Below, one piece after another: positions 51,597 to 61,547 of a stretch of DNA of 64,000 nt. How positions within the stretch are numbered: the first letter of the stretch is position 1; every line of letters begins with the position of its first letter. Made by a program: the position numbers and the translations under genes. The notes beneath the pieces are model-generated. The model did no database searches and was not told the origin of the DNA. It saw nothing but the letters and a program-made list of their open reading frames with translations. This stretch comes from RGIG3077 sp045541475 (GTDB lineage: Bacteria > Bacillota > Clostridia > Oscillospirales > Ruminococcaceae): NCBI GenBank assembly GCA_045541475.1, contig JAZQJI010000014.1:7874-71873 (forward strand), written 5' to 3'.

Positions 51597-51743
51597 CTTG
51601 ACCCCTCTGAAAAGCGGTCACAGACCGCAGGGGAGCAGAGGGATACCCTCTGCATTCTGCGACGATATGCGACGATGTGACGGTGTTTTGACTACCGCAC
51701 CCGCTGTCATAAATATCGTCGCAACCGTCGCACATCGTCACGG
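51597..51743. repeat. Hairpin and TGCGACGAT repeat region before the RepA-like gene end
   Basis: GCGGTC-ACA-GACCGC (51614-51628), GCAGAGGG-ATA-CCCTCTGC (51635-51653), TGCGACGAT at 51658-51666 and 51668-51676, and the inverse ATCGTCGCA at 51715-51723. This cluster looks like iterons or a secondary origin beside the RepA-like ATPase gene. It overlaps the last codons of that gene. Confidence 0.55.
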
Positions 51744-52748
51744 CTTGGTGTATGCAAGCCGTATCAGACGTCCGCTGTGAGTATGCTTATTTGTGTAAGA
51801 AATGCCATACTCGTTGTACAGCCGACCTGCATTCACGTTCAGCTTTCTTGTGAGAGAATTAGGCGGCATGTCGGATTTAAGGATTTCGTCAAGCTGCGTC
51901 GGCGTGCCTTCCCACAGGGAATTATCTGCATTTACAATTTCAGCGATTGCTTCAAGTATAGGTTCGGGCGGCTCTTTCCATAGCTCGGTTTCGGTGCGTT
52001 CCAAATCCCAGCATAATGTTTCGGGGTTGCGGACAAGATACAGCTTCTGGTCTTGCTGGTCACGTCCCGAAATTTCAAGAACTGCGGAATTTTCGACCCT
52101 CTTTTCCTTGTGAAGAAGAAAAGCACCGTCAGCCGCACCGAGCAAGCCGTTTGTTCCCGAAATCATATCAAAATTATCCTCTGACCTCTGCTTGCGTGTG
52201 TGATGAACAAGCAGCATGCATATTCCATAGCTGTCTGCAAAATGCTTGAGCCGAGTGATAATCTCATAATCGTTGGCGTAGCTGTAATTATCTCCGCCTG
52301 CTTCACGTACCTTTTGCAAAGTATCAATAATTATCAGCCTTGTGTTGGGGTGTTCTCGGATAAACCCCTGAAGCTGTTCGTCAAGCCCCTTGCCAAGCTG
52401 ATTTGCAGAGGTTGCAAAGAAAAGGCTGTCTGTGCTTTCTGTTCCAAACATACGGTACATTCTTTCCTGCAATCTCCTGTAATCATCTTCAAGAGCAAGA
52501 TACAGAACAGTACCCTTGCGGACGGGGTAATTCCAAAGAGGGATACCCGTGCTGATGTGATATGCGAGCTGTGCCATAAAGAAGCTCTTGCCCAGCTTCG
52601 GAGCGCCGACGAAAAGATACGTTCCCGAATACAGCAGACCGTCAACAAGCGGCGGTCTGCTTTCAAAGACGGTTTCGTAAATCTCATTCATCGAAACGGT
52701 TTTCAGATATGCAGGGTCAAGCATTTTCTGATATTCTCTGTAATTCAT
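51738..52748 (-). CDS. RepA/DnaB-type RecA-fold ATPase
   Basis: 336 residues from the ATG at 52748, overlapping the previous stop (TGATG) with GGGAGG upstream. RecA-fold motifs: GAPKLGKSFFMAQLAYHI (Walker A), VLYLALEDDYRRLQERM, TRLIIIDTLQKV (Walker B), MLLVHHTRK. This is the RepA-like hexameric helicase/primase-associated group of plasmids, phages and IMEs. It may support replication of the excised element. A short winged-helix-like C-terminal part follows (about 265-336). Confidence 0.82.
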   Translation of the reverse strand: MNYREYQKMLDPAYLKTVSMNEIYETVFESRPPLVDGLLYSGTYLFVGAPKLGKSFFMAQLAYHISTGIPLWNYPVRKGTVLYLALEDDYRRLQERMYRMFGTESTDSLFFATSANQLGKGLDEQLQGFIREHPNTRLIIIDTLQKVREAGGDNYSYANDYEIITRLKHFADSYGICMLLVHHTRKQRSEDNFDMISGTNGLLGAADGAFLLHKEKRVENSAVLEISGRDQQDQKLYLVRNPETLCWDLERTETELWKEPPEPILEAIAEIVNADNSLWEGTPTQLDEILKSDMPPNSLTRKLNVNAGRLYNEYGISYTNKHTHSGRLIRLAYTKP

Positions 52749-53035
52749 CAAGCGGCACCTCCCAAGTATTCCAGTAGCCCAGCCTTGCTGACGAGAATTT
52801 TACCACGCTTGCCCTGACCTGTTCTGATGAACGGTATCTTTTCCTGTGCAACGAGCTGACGGACGGTGTGTTCGGATAAGCCTTTCACAGCCTCCGTGCA
52901 TTCCTTGACGGTCAGCATTTCAACAGGCGCAGATGATTTCTGCTCCGTAATCTGCTGTTCATTCTCAACCTCAATAACAGCGTTGAGCATTGCAACGATT
53001 TGAGCGATAAGCTCCTGCTTTGTATTTCTTGTCAT
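52748..53035 (-). CDS. Excisionase-like HTH DNA-binding protein
   Basis: 95 residues; the C-terminal ~55 residues carry a winged-helix excisionase-type domain (MLTVKECTEAVKGLSEHTVRQLV, IPFIRTGQGKRGKILVSKAGLLEYL). GGAGGACGAAATT precedes the start. It overlaps the RepA-like gene by one base. Probable role: directionality factor or replication initiator accessory for the element. Confidence 0.8.
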   Translation of the reverse strand: MTRNTKQELIAQIVAMLNAVIEVENEQQITEQKSSAPVEMLTVKECTEAVKGLSEHTVRQLVAQEKIPFIRTGQGKRGKILVSKAGLLEYLGGAA

Positions 53036-53509
53036 AATTTCGTCCTCCGTTTTTCGTTATTTTCGAGAGAGCGTCATACCCTTTCATAAGTACCTACAAA
53101 AACGGCTGATTTTTTAAGTCTGTTTGCGTAAGTTTCTGAAAGTTTGTATATCTGCACAAAAAGGGACGAAAATTTCAATGCAAAATACACCTCTCATAAA
53201 TTACGGTCACTTAGAGTGTGAAAATATAACCCAAAGCGAAAAGTTTGTAGGGTTGCATAAAATAGTAGAGTGGGAGTTGGTGTTTTTGGTCTTTCATAAG
53301 TAAGCTACGGGAATGAGCATTTTTAAACCTTGAGAAGAAAAATCGGGAATGTGTATATTTTTGTGACAGAGATTTAGGTGATTTTACTATTTTATATGGG
53401 ATGAAAAAAAGAAACGCTGTTTTCTCTTTTTTGAAAAAACAGCGTTAATTGTATGCATATGAGATTAATTCGCAAAAGTGCTAAAAATCGACAATGACAA
53501 CACAAAAAA
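53036..53509. other. 474-bp regulatory-looking intergenic region with repeats
   Basis: CTTTCATAAGTA occurs at 53081-53092 and 53291-53302 with a variant CTCTCATAAATTACGG at 53191, and AAAGTTTGTA occurs twice (about 53139 and 53250). No gene is supported. Such degenerate direct repeats may be binding sites for the neighbouring HTH or RepA-like protein. Confidence 0.5.
53413..53446 (-). terminator. Terminator of the DUF4435/defence transcript
   Basis: AACGCTGTTTT (53413-53423) pairs with AAAACAGCGTT (53436-53446), an 11-bp stem followed by a T-rich run on the minus strand. Confidence 0.78.
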
Positions 53510-54334
53510 TTAATCTACTATATGTAGATTTTTTTGCGTTTGATATTTATGCAAATTATCATATAAAACAGTTTGTTTAAAATCATCCTTTCCAAATGTA
53601 CCTCTCATAGTAGCTTCAATAGCCTCGATGCTTGGTTTGTTGTGTTTGTCCAAACAGATTACACAAAATAAATGTACGAAGTCATGACCATTTGTAATAT
53701 TTAAATATTCGTCAAGTTTTGTACATTTTGGCAAATCATTACACATTGTTTCTTTTGCAGAATCAATTAAACGTGTAGGATTCTGCGAATTAAGTTCAGC
53801 AAGTATTTCATTTTCCATTATTGAAATATCTTCATTGTAATGTTTTCCAGCTTTTATTCCATCAAATATTACATTCCAATGATTTTGTTCGTTCAGTTTT
53901 CTTAATTTACTTAACTTTTCTAACCTCTCAAGGCAATGCATTCTTAGTTCATTACTACTAAAATGACTCTTTTTGTAAAAGTTGCAAAAAAGTCTTTCAA
54001 AGCAACTATCTAATGATATAATCATCATTTCGGCACAACAATAATCACAGAAAAAAGTTCTTTTACTTTGAGGTCTTTCAAGATAGTCTTTATCTCGAAT
54101 TCCAATTACTCGTTTATTTTTTGGAAAATACGTTTTAACAATATTATCTACCCCTATTTTACTTGCGTATGACTGAAATAAATCAACATTATTTGATAGG
54201 AGAGGACGAAATAATATTTGATCGTCCTCGCCTTCAACAACAACGCAAACTCTATTTTTATTATGTCCTAACATAAGACGAATTTCAGATATGGTATCTG
54301 ACTCATCTAATTTATCTTTAATAGAATTAACCAT
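53510..54334 (-). CDS. DUF4435/TOPRIM-type effector, AriB-like (PARIS)
   Basis: 274 residues from the ATG at 54334 (AGGTGGG 7 bp upstream); a GTG four codons earlier is less likely. The N-terminal TOPRIM-like core has VVVEGEDDQILF (Glu34/Glu36, Asp37-Asp38) and IGIRDKDY (Asp81, Asp83), the E...DxD metal set. A middle Cys pair (CDYCCAEMM) and a helical C-terminal part follow. DUF4435 beside an AAA ATPase is the AriA-AriB arrangement of PARIS, where AriB is a nuclease released on sensing phage anti-restriction proteins. It overlaps the ATPase gene by 8 nt, so it is translationally coupled. Confidence 0.7.
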   Translation of the reverse strand: MVNSIKDKLDESDTISEIRLMLGHNKNRVCVVVEGEDDQILFRPLLSNNVDLFQSYASKIGVDNIVKTYFPKNKRVIGIRDKDYLERPQSKRTFFCDYCCAEMMIISLDSCFERLFCNFYKKSHFSSNELRMHCLERLEKLSKLRKLNEQNHWNVIFDGIKAGKHYNEDISIMENEILAELNSQNPTRLIDSAKETMCNDLPKCTKLDEYLNITNGHDFVHLFCVICLDKHNKPSIEAIEATMRGTFGKDDFKQTVLYDNLHKYQTQKNLHIVD

Positions 54335-55664
54335 TATACAACCCACCTAAATCTATTTGTAAATTCCAATTATGTGAAATAATTTGTGGGGAATGAGTGG
54401 CAATTATTACTTGTATATTTTTGTTGAGACTCACTATACTTTTTAAATTTTCCATAATTTCTTTTTGCCAAACAATATGCAAAGAGATTTCTGGCTCATC
54501 AATTAACAACAAATTGACATCTGATTCAAAAATCAATTTATAAAATAAAACAAGTATTTCTTGCTCGCCAGAAGATAAATCATTAAGCGACAGAATTTTA
54601 CCTTCATCGCTTCTTACAACTATGCCATTAGAGCGAGATAATATCATTTTCTTAAATGTTAGTTTCTGATTTACTATTTTTTCATACAAATCAAGTTTGT
54701 CAATTATGTCTGCAAAAACCTCATATTTAGCATTAGCATCTTCAATGTAAATAGAAAGTTCTGCAGAAAACCTATCAAGCTTTGGTTTGTCAAGATTAGA
54801 AATATAAGAAACATTTTTAATTTCTGCTAAACCGTATTTTTGAAGTTTTTCTTGTTTACTTTGTAAATCCATAAGTTCTGAACGAACTTGATTTAAATTG
54901 TTATTTGAATTAAAATCGGCATCAAATAACCTTTTTATATACGTACTATCAAGCTCACTAGATAATGAAGAATGTTTTTTCATTATTTCTGTGAGAGCAG
55001 CTTTTAATTTTTCAGAATTTTCGTTTATAACAGTAATATACTCTTCTTTGGGTTGGGACCAATTGTTTTCTGTAACTTCTCTTTTTTCAATCAATCGTTG
55101 TTCTCTAATAAATCGTACTTTACCAATCTCTTTTTTCATTTCATTAATTTGCATAAAGGCCGTTTTCAAATTTTCAGACATTTCTTTGATTTTTGTAGCA
55201 GACGGTTCAAATTCAAATGCATCTAATACAGCATAAAAAAAACTATCTCTAACAGTTAAATCATCTGATATTTGAATTTGATGAATACCTGGTCTCATTT
55301 TAACTATTTGGTTAGAGAGCGTATTGAGGTATTCATCATATCCAACTCTTTTCATATATGAAGGAAGTCCACGTCGCTCATCCCAATTTTTACTTGGATA
55401 TGGAAAGGAAAAAGAATTAATTTTAAAACTTTCTGCATTTTTAGTAATTGTAATTTGGTCATGATCACAAATAATAGTGAATTTTTTAAAGGTATAATCC
55501 AAAACTTTTTGAAGACTTTCATTACAGAAATTGTTAATCATTTTTAAAATTGTAGATTTTCCATAACCGTTAGGACCTGTAAGAATCATTATACCGTTAT
55601 CAGTAAAATTTAGTCTATAATCAAATCTATCAAAAAGTTTGGTAATTTTAATTGATTTAATCAT
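54327..55664 (-). CDS. AAA/ABC-type ATPase, AriA-like (PARIS sensor)
   Basis: 445 residues. Walker A GPNGYGKST (30-38), a helical insertion with coiled-coil character (about 155-275), ABC signature LSSGEQEIL (about 363), Walker B LLLIDEPEIS (about 385), and the IIATHSPQII H-loop (about 421). Family: OLD/RecF-like AAA_15/21 ATPases. The start follows AGGAGAATAAAG. Only 104 bp separate it from the endonuclease gene, so it may be read through from the restriction operon. In PARIS the ATPase scaffold holds the DUF4435 subunit until triggered. Confidence 0.75.
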   Translation of the reverse strand: MIKSIKITKLFDRFDYRLNFTDNGIMILTGPNGYGKSTILKMINNFCNESLQKVLDYTFKKFTIICDHDQITITKNAESFKINSFSFPYPSKNWDERRGLPSYMKRVGYDEYLNTLSNQIVKMRPGIHQIQISDDLTVRDSFFYAVLDAFEFEPSATKIKEMSENLKTAFMQINEMKKEIGKVRFIREQRLIEKREVTENNWSQPKEEYITVINENSEKLKAALTEIMKKHSSLSSELDSTYIKRLFDADFNSNNNLNQVRSELMDLQSKQEKLQKYGLAEIKNVSYISNLDKPKLDRFSAELSIYIEDANAKYEVFADIIDKLDLYEKIVNQKLTFKKMILSRSNGIVVRSDEGKILSLNDLSSGEQEILVLFYKLIFESDVNLLLIDEPEISLHIVWQKEIMENLKSIVSLNKNIQVIIATHSPQIISHNWNLQIDLGGLYNG

Positions 55665-55768
55665 CTTTATTCTCCTAATTTAAATATTAAAGTATTATTT
55701 ATCTTGTAGTATATTTTATTCACTTTGAAGCTTTGATTTGCATTATAACATCTTCAATTATAATGATT

Positions 55769-57028
55769 TTACATTCCGTTGTAGTTATCCCATCTCCAAC
55801 GCAAGAACTCACGGTTAGTGAAATCAGGAACCACAATTCTTGGCGGAATGGAAGCGCCGTAATCCATCCTTGCTCTTGAAGATAATTCAACAATGCCATC
55901 CTCGGATATTCTCAAATGTCCGGTATCAAATAATGTGTGAATATCCGTCCTCATAGCAAAACCATTCGCTACTGTATCTTCTCCATTATATTTAAAAGGT
56001 TTTATGTGTGCAGCTTCTAAAACCTCAGGCATCATAACATTCGTAATAATGCAACGCTGGCATACCTTAAGCACTTCTTTTCTAAAGTTTGCTTGATTAG
56101 GACGAGCTGTTCGAGATGTCTGCACTCGTTTTCTTTCAACTTCTGCTATAACTTCTGTTGCTCGAATTTGTTGTAAAGCATTAAGCAATGACTCATCCTT
56201 AGGTTTTTCAGTAATAATTTCGCATATTTCGTCAGCGATTACTGAATTTAAGCTGTACTTTTCTTCCATTCGAGTAGTACCTGAAGTATGAATTATGTAT
56301 CCATAATTAGAAAGGAATAAGAGATATTCACGGGCAATTCTCATATCATTTGATTCAGGGCAGCAATTAGGCCAACCTATCAATGATATTTCACCAGCTC
56401 TATACCACAAAATAAAATTGATATAATCTTGTAACTCTGCTTTACAACCAGATAGAGGAATAATTATCTTTATTAATTCTTCTGTAGTAATAAAGCCTTG
56501 TCCAAGCTCATTGAGTTTCATCGTAATTTCAAGAAGCAGACGTAATGGGTGAAGCACAATATCGTGCTGTAACCACAATCGACATTCTTCTTCACTTTGA
56601 ATATTGGAATTAGGAAGTTTAAATGTTTGTATTGTAATAGCCGCAAATTCAGTTTGTGAAATATCGCGGTCAGCAACTTTACGACCAAATTCCGTTAATT
56701 TGATTTGTCCTGAATGGTCTGCTGGAGGAATAAGTCCAACGGCTCTCCAATATTGTCCTGAGTTTCTAATAAGATTTCTATCACCAGTTCTTCGCTCTAA
56801 ATCTACACCTATAGAGTCTTTTACATCATTTGATAGGTCAATAAGTTCTTTGGCAAACTCATTAGAACTGTATTTTACACCTAAAGGCTCTAATTTTCTC
56901 ATTCTGAAAAGAACACCAAGCAGAATAACAGGGTCATTTAATCCTTCGGTGCATTGTAAACAAGCCCATTTCCATTTAAAATCCTCAAAAGGTTTTGTTG
57001 GTATGAAATTCTGTGGTAACATTTTCAA
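55769..57028 (-). CDS. HNH restriction endonuclease
   Basis: 419 residues. The N-terminal ~300 residues have no recognised domain and probably read the DNA sequence. The C-terminal HNH nuclease spans about 320-380: CQRCIITN, LEAAHIKPFKYNGEDTVANG, and RTDIHTLFDTGHLRI, with zinc-type Cys and HNH His/Asn/His. It overlaps the methyltransferase stop by 4 nt (ATGA coupling). This makes it the restriction subunit of a type II system whose two strands are each protected by one methyltransferase. Confidence 0.82.
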   Translation of the reverse strand: MKMLPQNFIPTKPFEDFKWKWACLQCTEGLNDPVILLGVLFRMRKLEPLGVKYSSNEFAKELIDLSNDVKDSIGVDLERRTGDRNLIRNSGQYWRAVGLIPPADHSGQIKLTEFGRKVADRDISQTEFAAITIQTFKLPNSNIQSEEECRLWLQHDIVLHPLRLLLEITMKLNELGQGFITTEELIKIIIPLSGCKAELQDYINFILWYRAGEISLIGWPNCCPESNDMRIAREYLLFLSNYGYIIHTSGTTRMEEKYSLNSVIADEICEIITEKPKDESLLNALQQIRATEVIAEVERKRVQTSRTARPNQANFRKEVLKVCQRCIITNVMMPEVLEAAHIKPFKYNGEDTVANGFAMRTDIHTLFDTGHLRISEDGIVELSSRARMDYGASIPPRIVVPDFTNREFLRWRWDNYNGM

Positions 57029-57951
57029 TCCTCCTTATATTTGTTAAACGAATTAGCGATCGCATATCCAAGCAATGGGGGAACGGCATTGCCGATTTGT
57101 CTGTAAACAGACGACCTATTTCCTGAAAATTCGTAATCGACAGGGAAACTTTGAACACTTGCCAATTCTCTGCAAGACATTCTTCTTTGTCCGTTAGGAT
57201 GTGGTAATATAACTACTCCTCCTTTATTATCGCCTCGTGCAGTTACGGTAGGAGCAGGTTTGTCAGGATCGAGTGGTCTATGACCTAAATAACCATTAAA
57301 TTCTAATTTGTATTTAGAATATTCGTGATTCGGAATATCATTAGGCTTATCGGGATCAGGCAATATTGAGAGAGCCTTGGATACGCTTGTCCATTTTATT
57401 AACCCATTTTTACCATCTTTTTGATGGGTAGGACAAGGATATTCATATTCAAAATCTATATCATTTCTTACGCCAACGATAATAACACGTTGTCTTGTTT
57501 GAGGAACACCATAGTCGGCTGCATTAAGCACTTGAGCTTTTACCTTATATCCGAGTTTTTTAAAGTCCGATAAAATCATTTCAAAGACCTTACCTTTATC
57601 TAAATTAGTAAGACCTTTTACATTTTCAGCTAAAAAGAACTTTGGTCTTTTTGCGTCAATTACTCTTATTAATTGTTTGTATAATTCATTGCGTTCATCA
57701 CCAACGTGACGCTTCATGTTTGCAACTGAAAATCCTTGGCAAGGAAACCCTCCGATTATAATATCACAATTAGGTATATCTGCAGAATCAATTTTTGATA
57801 TATCTTCGCAAACAATATGTTCTCCTATATTATTACGATATGTATTTACAGCATCTTCATATAAATCATTTGCCCAGATTATTTTGTGCCCAGCCATTGT
57901 AAATCCTAAATCCAATCCACCAGCGCCACTGAATAAAGATACTACTTTCAT
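57025..57951 (-). CDS. DNA (cytosine-5) methyltransferase 2 of the RM system
   Basis: 308 residues. Motif I LFSGAGGLDLGF, motif IV GGFPCQGFS with catalytic Cys71, motif VI AENVKGL, motif VIII PQTRQRVIIVG, motif X QIGNAVPP. Full length. It overlaps both neighbours by 4 nt. Two similar but distinct m5C methyltransferases (see the next gene) suggest an asymmetric recognition sequence. Confidence 0.92.
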   Translation of the reverse strand: MKVVSLFSGAGGLDLGFTMAGHKIIWANDLYEDAVNTYRNNIGEHIVCEDISKIDSADIPNCDIIIGGFPCQGFSVANMKRHVGDERNELYKQLIRVIDAKRPKFFLAENVKGLTNLDKGKVFEMILSDFKKLGYKVKAQVLNAADYGVPQTRQRVIIVGVRNDIDFEYEYPCPTHQKDGKNGLIKWTSVSKALSILPDPDKPNDIPNHEYSKYKLEFNGYLGHRPLDPDKPAPTVTARGDNKGGVVILPHPNGQRRMSCRELASVQSFPVDYEFSGNRSSVYRQIGNAVPPLLGYAIANSFNKYKED

Positions 57952-58883
57952 AACTTTTCTTCTTTCTCCAGTCTTATTAATTCTTTACCAAGCAATTTGG
58001 CAAATTTAACAGGTACAGCATTACCGATTTGACGATAGCAAGAGTTCATTGTGCCATTAAAGTGAAAATTCTCTGGAAAAGTTTGAACGCTTGCACTTTC
58101 TCTAATTGTCAATCTCCTCTTGCCATTATAATGTGGAATAGCGCATACTCCTCCTTTACCATTGCCTCTTGCTAAAATTGTAGGCGAAGGTTTAGTAGGG
58201 TCTGTTTGTCTATGTCCAGTAAAGTTGCGATAAGTTACCTTATATGCAGAATAAATATGATTTAAAACATCATTTTCTGTGTCAGGGTCAGGGAAATGTC
58301 CAATAGCATCTTGAATTGATACCCACGGCTTAGGAGTACCATCTTTTGAATGTGTATGAGCTGGAAAACGAAAAACAAGTTCTTCGCCTAAATCTTTCCG
58401 TTGACCTATAATGATAACGCGTTGCCTTGTTTGAGGAACTCCATAATTCGCCATATTGACTAAATTAACAGATGTAATAAATCCAGCAGCCTCAAAATCT
58501 TCAATAATTTTTTTAATTGCTTCGCCTTTACCAAGACTAAGTATTCCTTTTACGTTTTCAGCGATGAAAAATTTAGGTTGTTTAATCTTTATTGTGTTGT
58601 AAAAAAATCTGTATAGTTGATTTCTATTGTCATCAAGTGTTCTAAGCATATTAGCCTGTGAAAATCCTTGGCACGGAAACCCACCAACAACAACATCGCA
58701 ATCAGGAATAGAATGAATATCTATGTTTTTTATATCGTCACATATAATATGATTGCCTATATTCTCCTTATAGGTAGCTACAGCATCCTTATCAATATCA
58801 TTTGCCCAAACAATAGTGTTTCCAGCCTGTACAAGACCTAAATCCAAACCACCTGCACCACTAAAAAGTGAAATAATTCGCAT
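57948..58883 (-). CDS. DNA (cytosine-5) methyltransferase 1 of the RM system
   Basis: 311 residues with the same m5C motif set: LFSGAGGLDLGL, GGFPCQGFS (Cys71), AENVKGI, PQTRQRVIIIG, QIGNAVPV. Much of the frame aligns without gaps to the second methyltransferase, but the target-recognition region (about 185-255) differs. This fits an old duplication with each enzyme methylating one strand. It begins directly after the regulator stop. Confidence 0.92.
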   Translation of the reverse strand: MRIISLFSGAGGLDLGLVQAGNTIVWANDIDKDAVATYKENIGNHIICDDIKNIDIHSIPDCDVVVGGFPCQGFSQANMLRTLDDNRNQLYRFFYNTIKIKQPKFFIAENVKGILSLGKGEAIKKIIEDFEAAGFITSVNLVNMANYGVPQTRQRVIIIGQRKDLGEELVFRFPAHTHSKDGTPKPWVSIQDAIGHFPDPDTENDVLNHIYSAYKVTYRNFTGHRQTDPTKPSPTILARGNGKGGVCAIPHYNGKRRLTIRESASVQTFPENFHFNGTMNSCYRQIGNAVPVKFAKLLGKELIRLEKEEKL

Positions 58884-59096
58884 TTAATCTTCCTCCGTAG
58901 CTACATATTCAACTATATCATCAACACCACAGTTAAGTGTTTTACATATTTTATCTAAAACATCAACTTGAACAGATTCATTTTTCCCAAGCTTTGCCAT
59001 TGCATTTGTACTAATACCTGCTTGTGTCCTAAGTTGAGTTTTATTTATTCCTTTATCAATCATCAGCTTCCATAACTTGTTGTATATAACCGCCAT
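58884..59096 (-). CDS. Xre-family HTH regulator of the RM operon
   Basis: 70-residue helix-turn-helix protein (KGINKTQLRTQAGISTNAMAKLG, then QVDVLDKICKTLNCGVDDIVEY). It heads the operon and abuts the first methyltransferase with no gap. Small Xre proteins in this place act as controller or autorepressor so that methylation precedes restriction. Confidence 0.85.
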   Translation of the reverse strand: MAVIYNKLWKLMIDKGINKTQLRTQAGISTNAMAKLGKNESVQVDVLDKICKTLNCGVDDIVEYVATEED

Positions 59097-59124
59097 AAAA
59101 GAACACCTCCTAATAACACCCTAT

Positions 59125-59153
59125 ATTATAGCATAAAAGTTCTTGGAATGCAA
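59125..59153 (-). promoter_or_regulatory. Promoter of the RM operon
   Basis: Minus strand: TTGCAT (59148-59153), 17-bp spacer, TATAAT (59125-59130). It reads Xre, both methyltransferases, HNH and possibly the PARIS-like pair; no good promoter was seen before the ATPase gene. Confidence 0.75.
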
Positions 59154-59185
59154 TATTTTGTTGAGAAATTAAATATTATATTGAA

Positions 59186-59216
59186 AAAAGAGTGCCACCT
59201 TACGTGACACTCTTTT
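59186..59216 (-). terminator. Terminator of the DUF6809 gene
   Basis: A 13-bp stem with one mismatch (59186-59198 with 59204-59216) has a 5-nt loop and T6 on the minus strand. Confidence 0.78.
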
Positions 59217-59222
59217 AGTTAT

Positions 59223-59492
59223 TTATTCAATTGGCTTAAGCATTTCCATCATAATCTGTGCGCCGACTTTCATTCCGAGCTGAAACTGCTGATAGCCGAA
59301 AATATCAGCGGATTCGTAATGTGCGGTGCAGTAACTTTCAAGAAGCTGTTCTGCTTCGGGAAATGCTTCGAGCAGTTCTTTCTGAATTTTCAGAATTTGC
59401 TTTGATTTTTCATCATATTCTTTGGTTCTGTGCTGTATCTCCCAAAACGGAAGAATGTTTCCGAAATACATATCTTTGATAATATTGTCCAT
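59223..59492 (-). CDS. DUF6809-like small protein
   Basis: 89-residue helical protein (MYFGNILPFWE start, EAEQLLESYCTAHYES, FGYQQFQLGMKVGAQIMMEML). Such proteins recur in Clostridia phages and integrative elements; the function is unknown. It lies between the RM promoter and the right element end. Confidence 0.7.
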   Translation of the reverse strand: MDNIIKDMYFGNILPFWEIQHRTKEYDEKSKQILKIQKELLEAFPEAEQLLESYCTAHYESADIFGYQQFQLGMKVGAQIMMEMLKPIE

Positions 59493-59555
59493 AGTTATAC
59501 CTCCGTTATAAACCGATATTTATTTTCAAAAACGTAGAGGTACACCGAATGTTGC

Positions 59556-59588
59556 AATGACATTTCTGTCATTAAAGTGTCATTAAAG
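59556..59588 (+). repeat. Candidate integrase arm sites, right end
   Basis: TGTCATTAAAG twice in tandem (59567-59577, 59578-59588) plus the inverse AATGACA at 59556-59562. The 11-bp spacing equals that at the left end. The 307-bp gap 59493-59799 has no supported gene. Confidence 0.6.
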
Positions 59589-59690
59589 ATATTCGCGGAT
59601 ACTGAAAGTCGGAATAATTCAGGTGTTTCAACTTACATAATTCAGCGGAATTTTCATAGTATGCAAAGTTACAATATAAAAAAATACCGA

Positions 59691-59707
59691 CTCAAAGAGA
59701 TAATTTC
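59691..59707 (+). repeat. Candidate attR core
   Basis: CTCAAAGAGATAATTTC, differing at one base from the rpsI copy at 48865-48881. Confidence 0.68.
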
Positions 59708-59781
59708 TTATTTCAAAGAGTATTCAAAAACCCCGAAACCATCCGATGTCAGTGGATAAAGAAGTATTTAAACTTGAAGTC

Positions 59782-61541
<1,760 letters not shown>

Positions 61542-61547
61542 TTTTTG

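Larger units (their letters stand above)
48865..59707. mobile_element. Integrative and mobilizable element in the 3' end of rpsI carrying RM and PARIS-like defence
   Basis: About 10.8 kb between a 17-bp direct repeat (16/17 identical). Contents from left: tyrosine integrase, MobV relaxase and candidate oriT, RepA-like ATPase, HTH protein, DUF4435/AAA pair, HNH endonuclease, two m5C methyltransferases, Xre regulator, DUF6809 protein. All genes point left, toward rpsI. The defence genes are visibly more AT-rich than the mobility genes, suggesting separate origins. No conjugation apparatus is present, so transfer would need a helper. Confidence 0.75.

Noticed and set aside
55665..55768. Independent promoter for the PARIS-like pair
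   Set aside because: A TATAAT exists at 55742-55747 (minus strand) but there is no acceptable -35 box at the right distance.
59577..59759. 60-residue open frame across the candidate attR
   Set aside because: It begins in the tandem arm repeats, has no ribosome site and spans the element junction.
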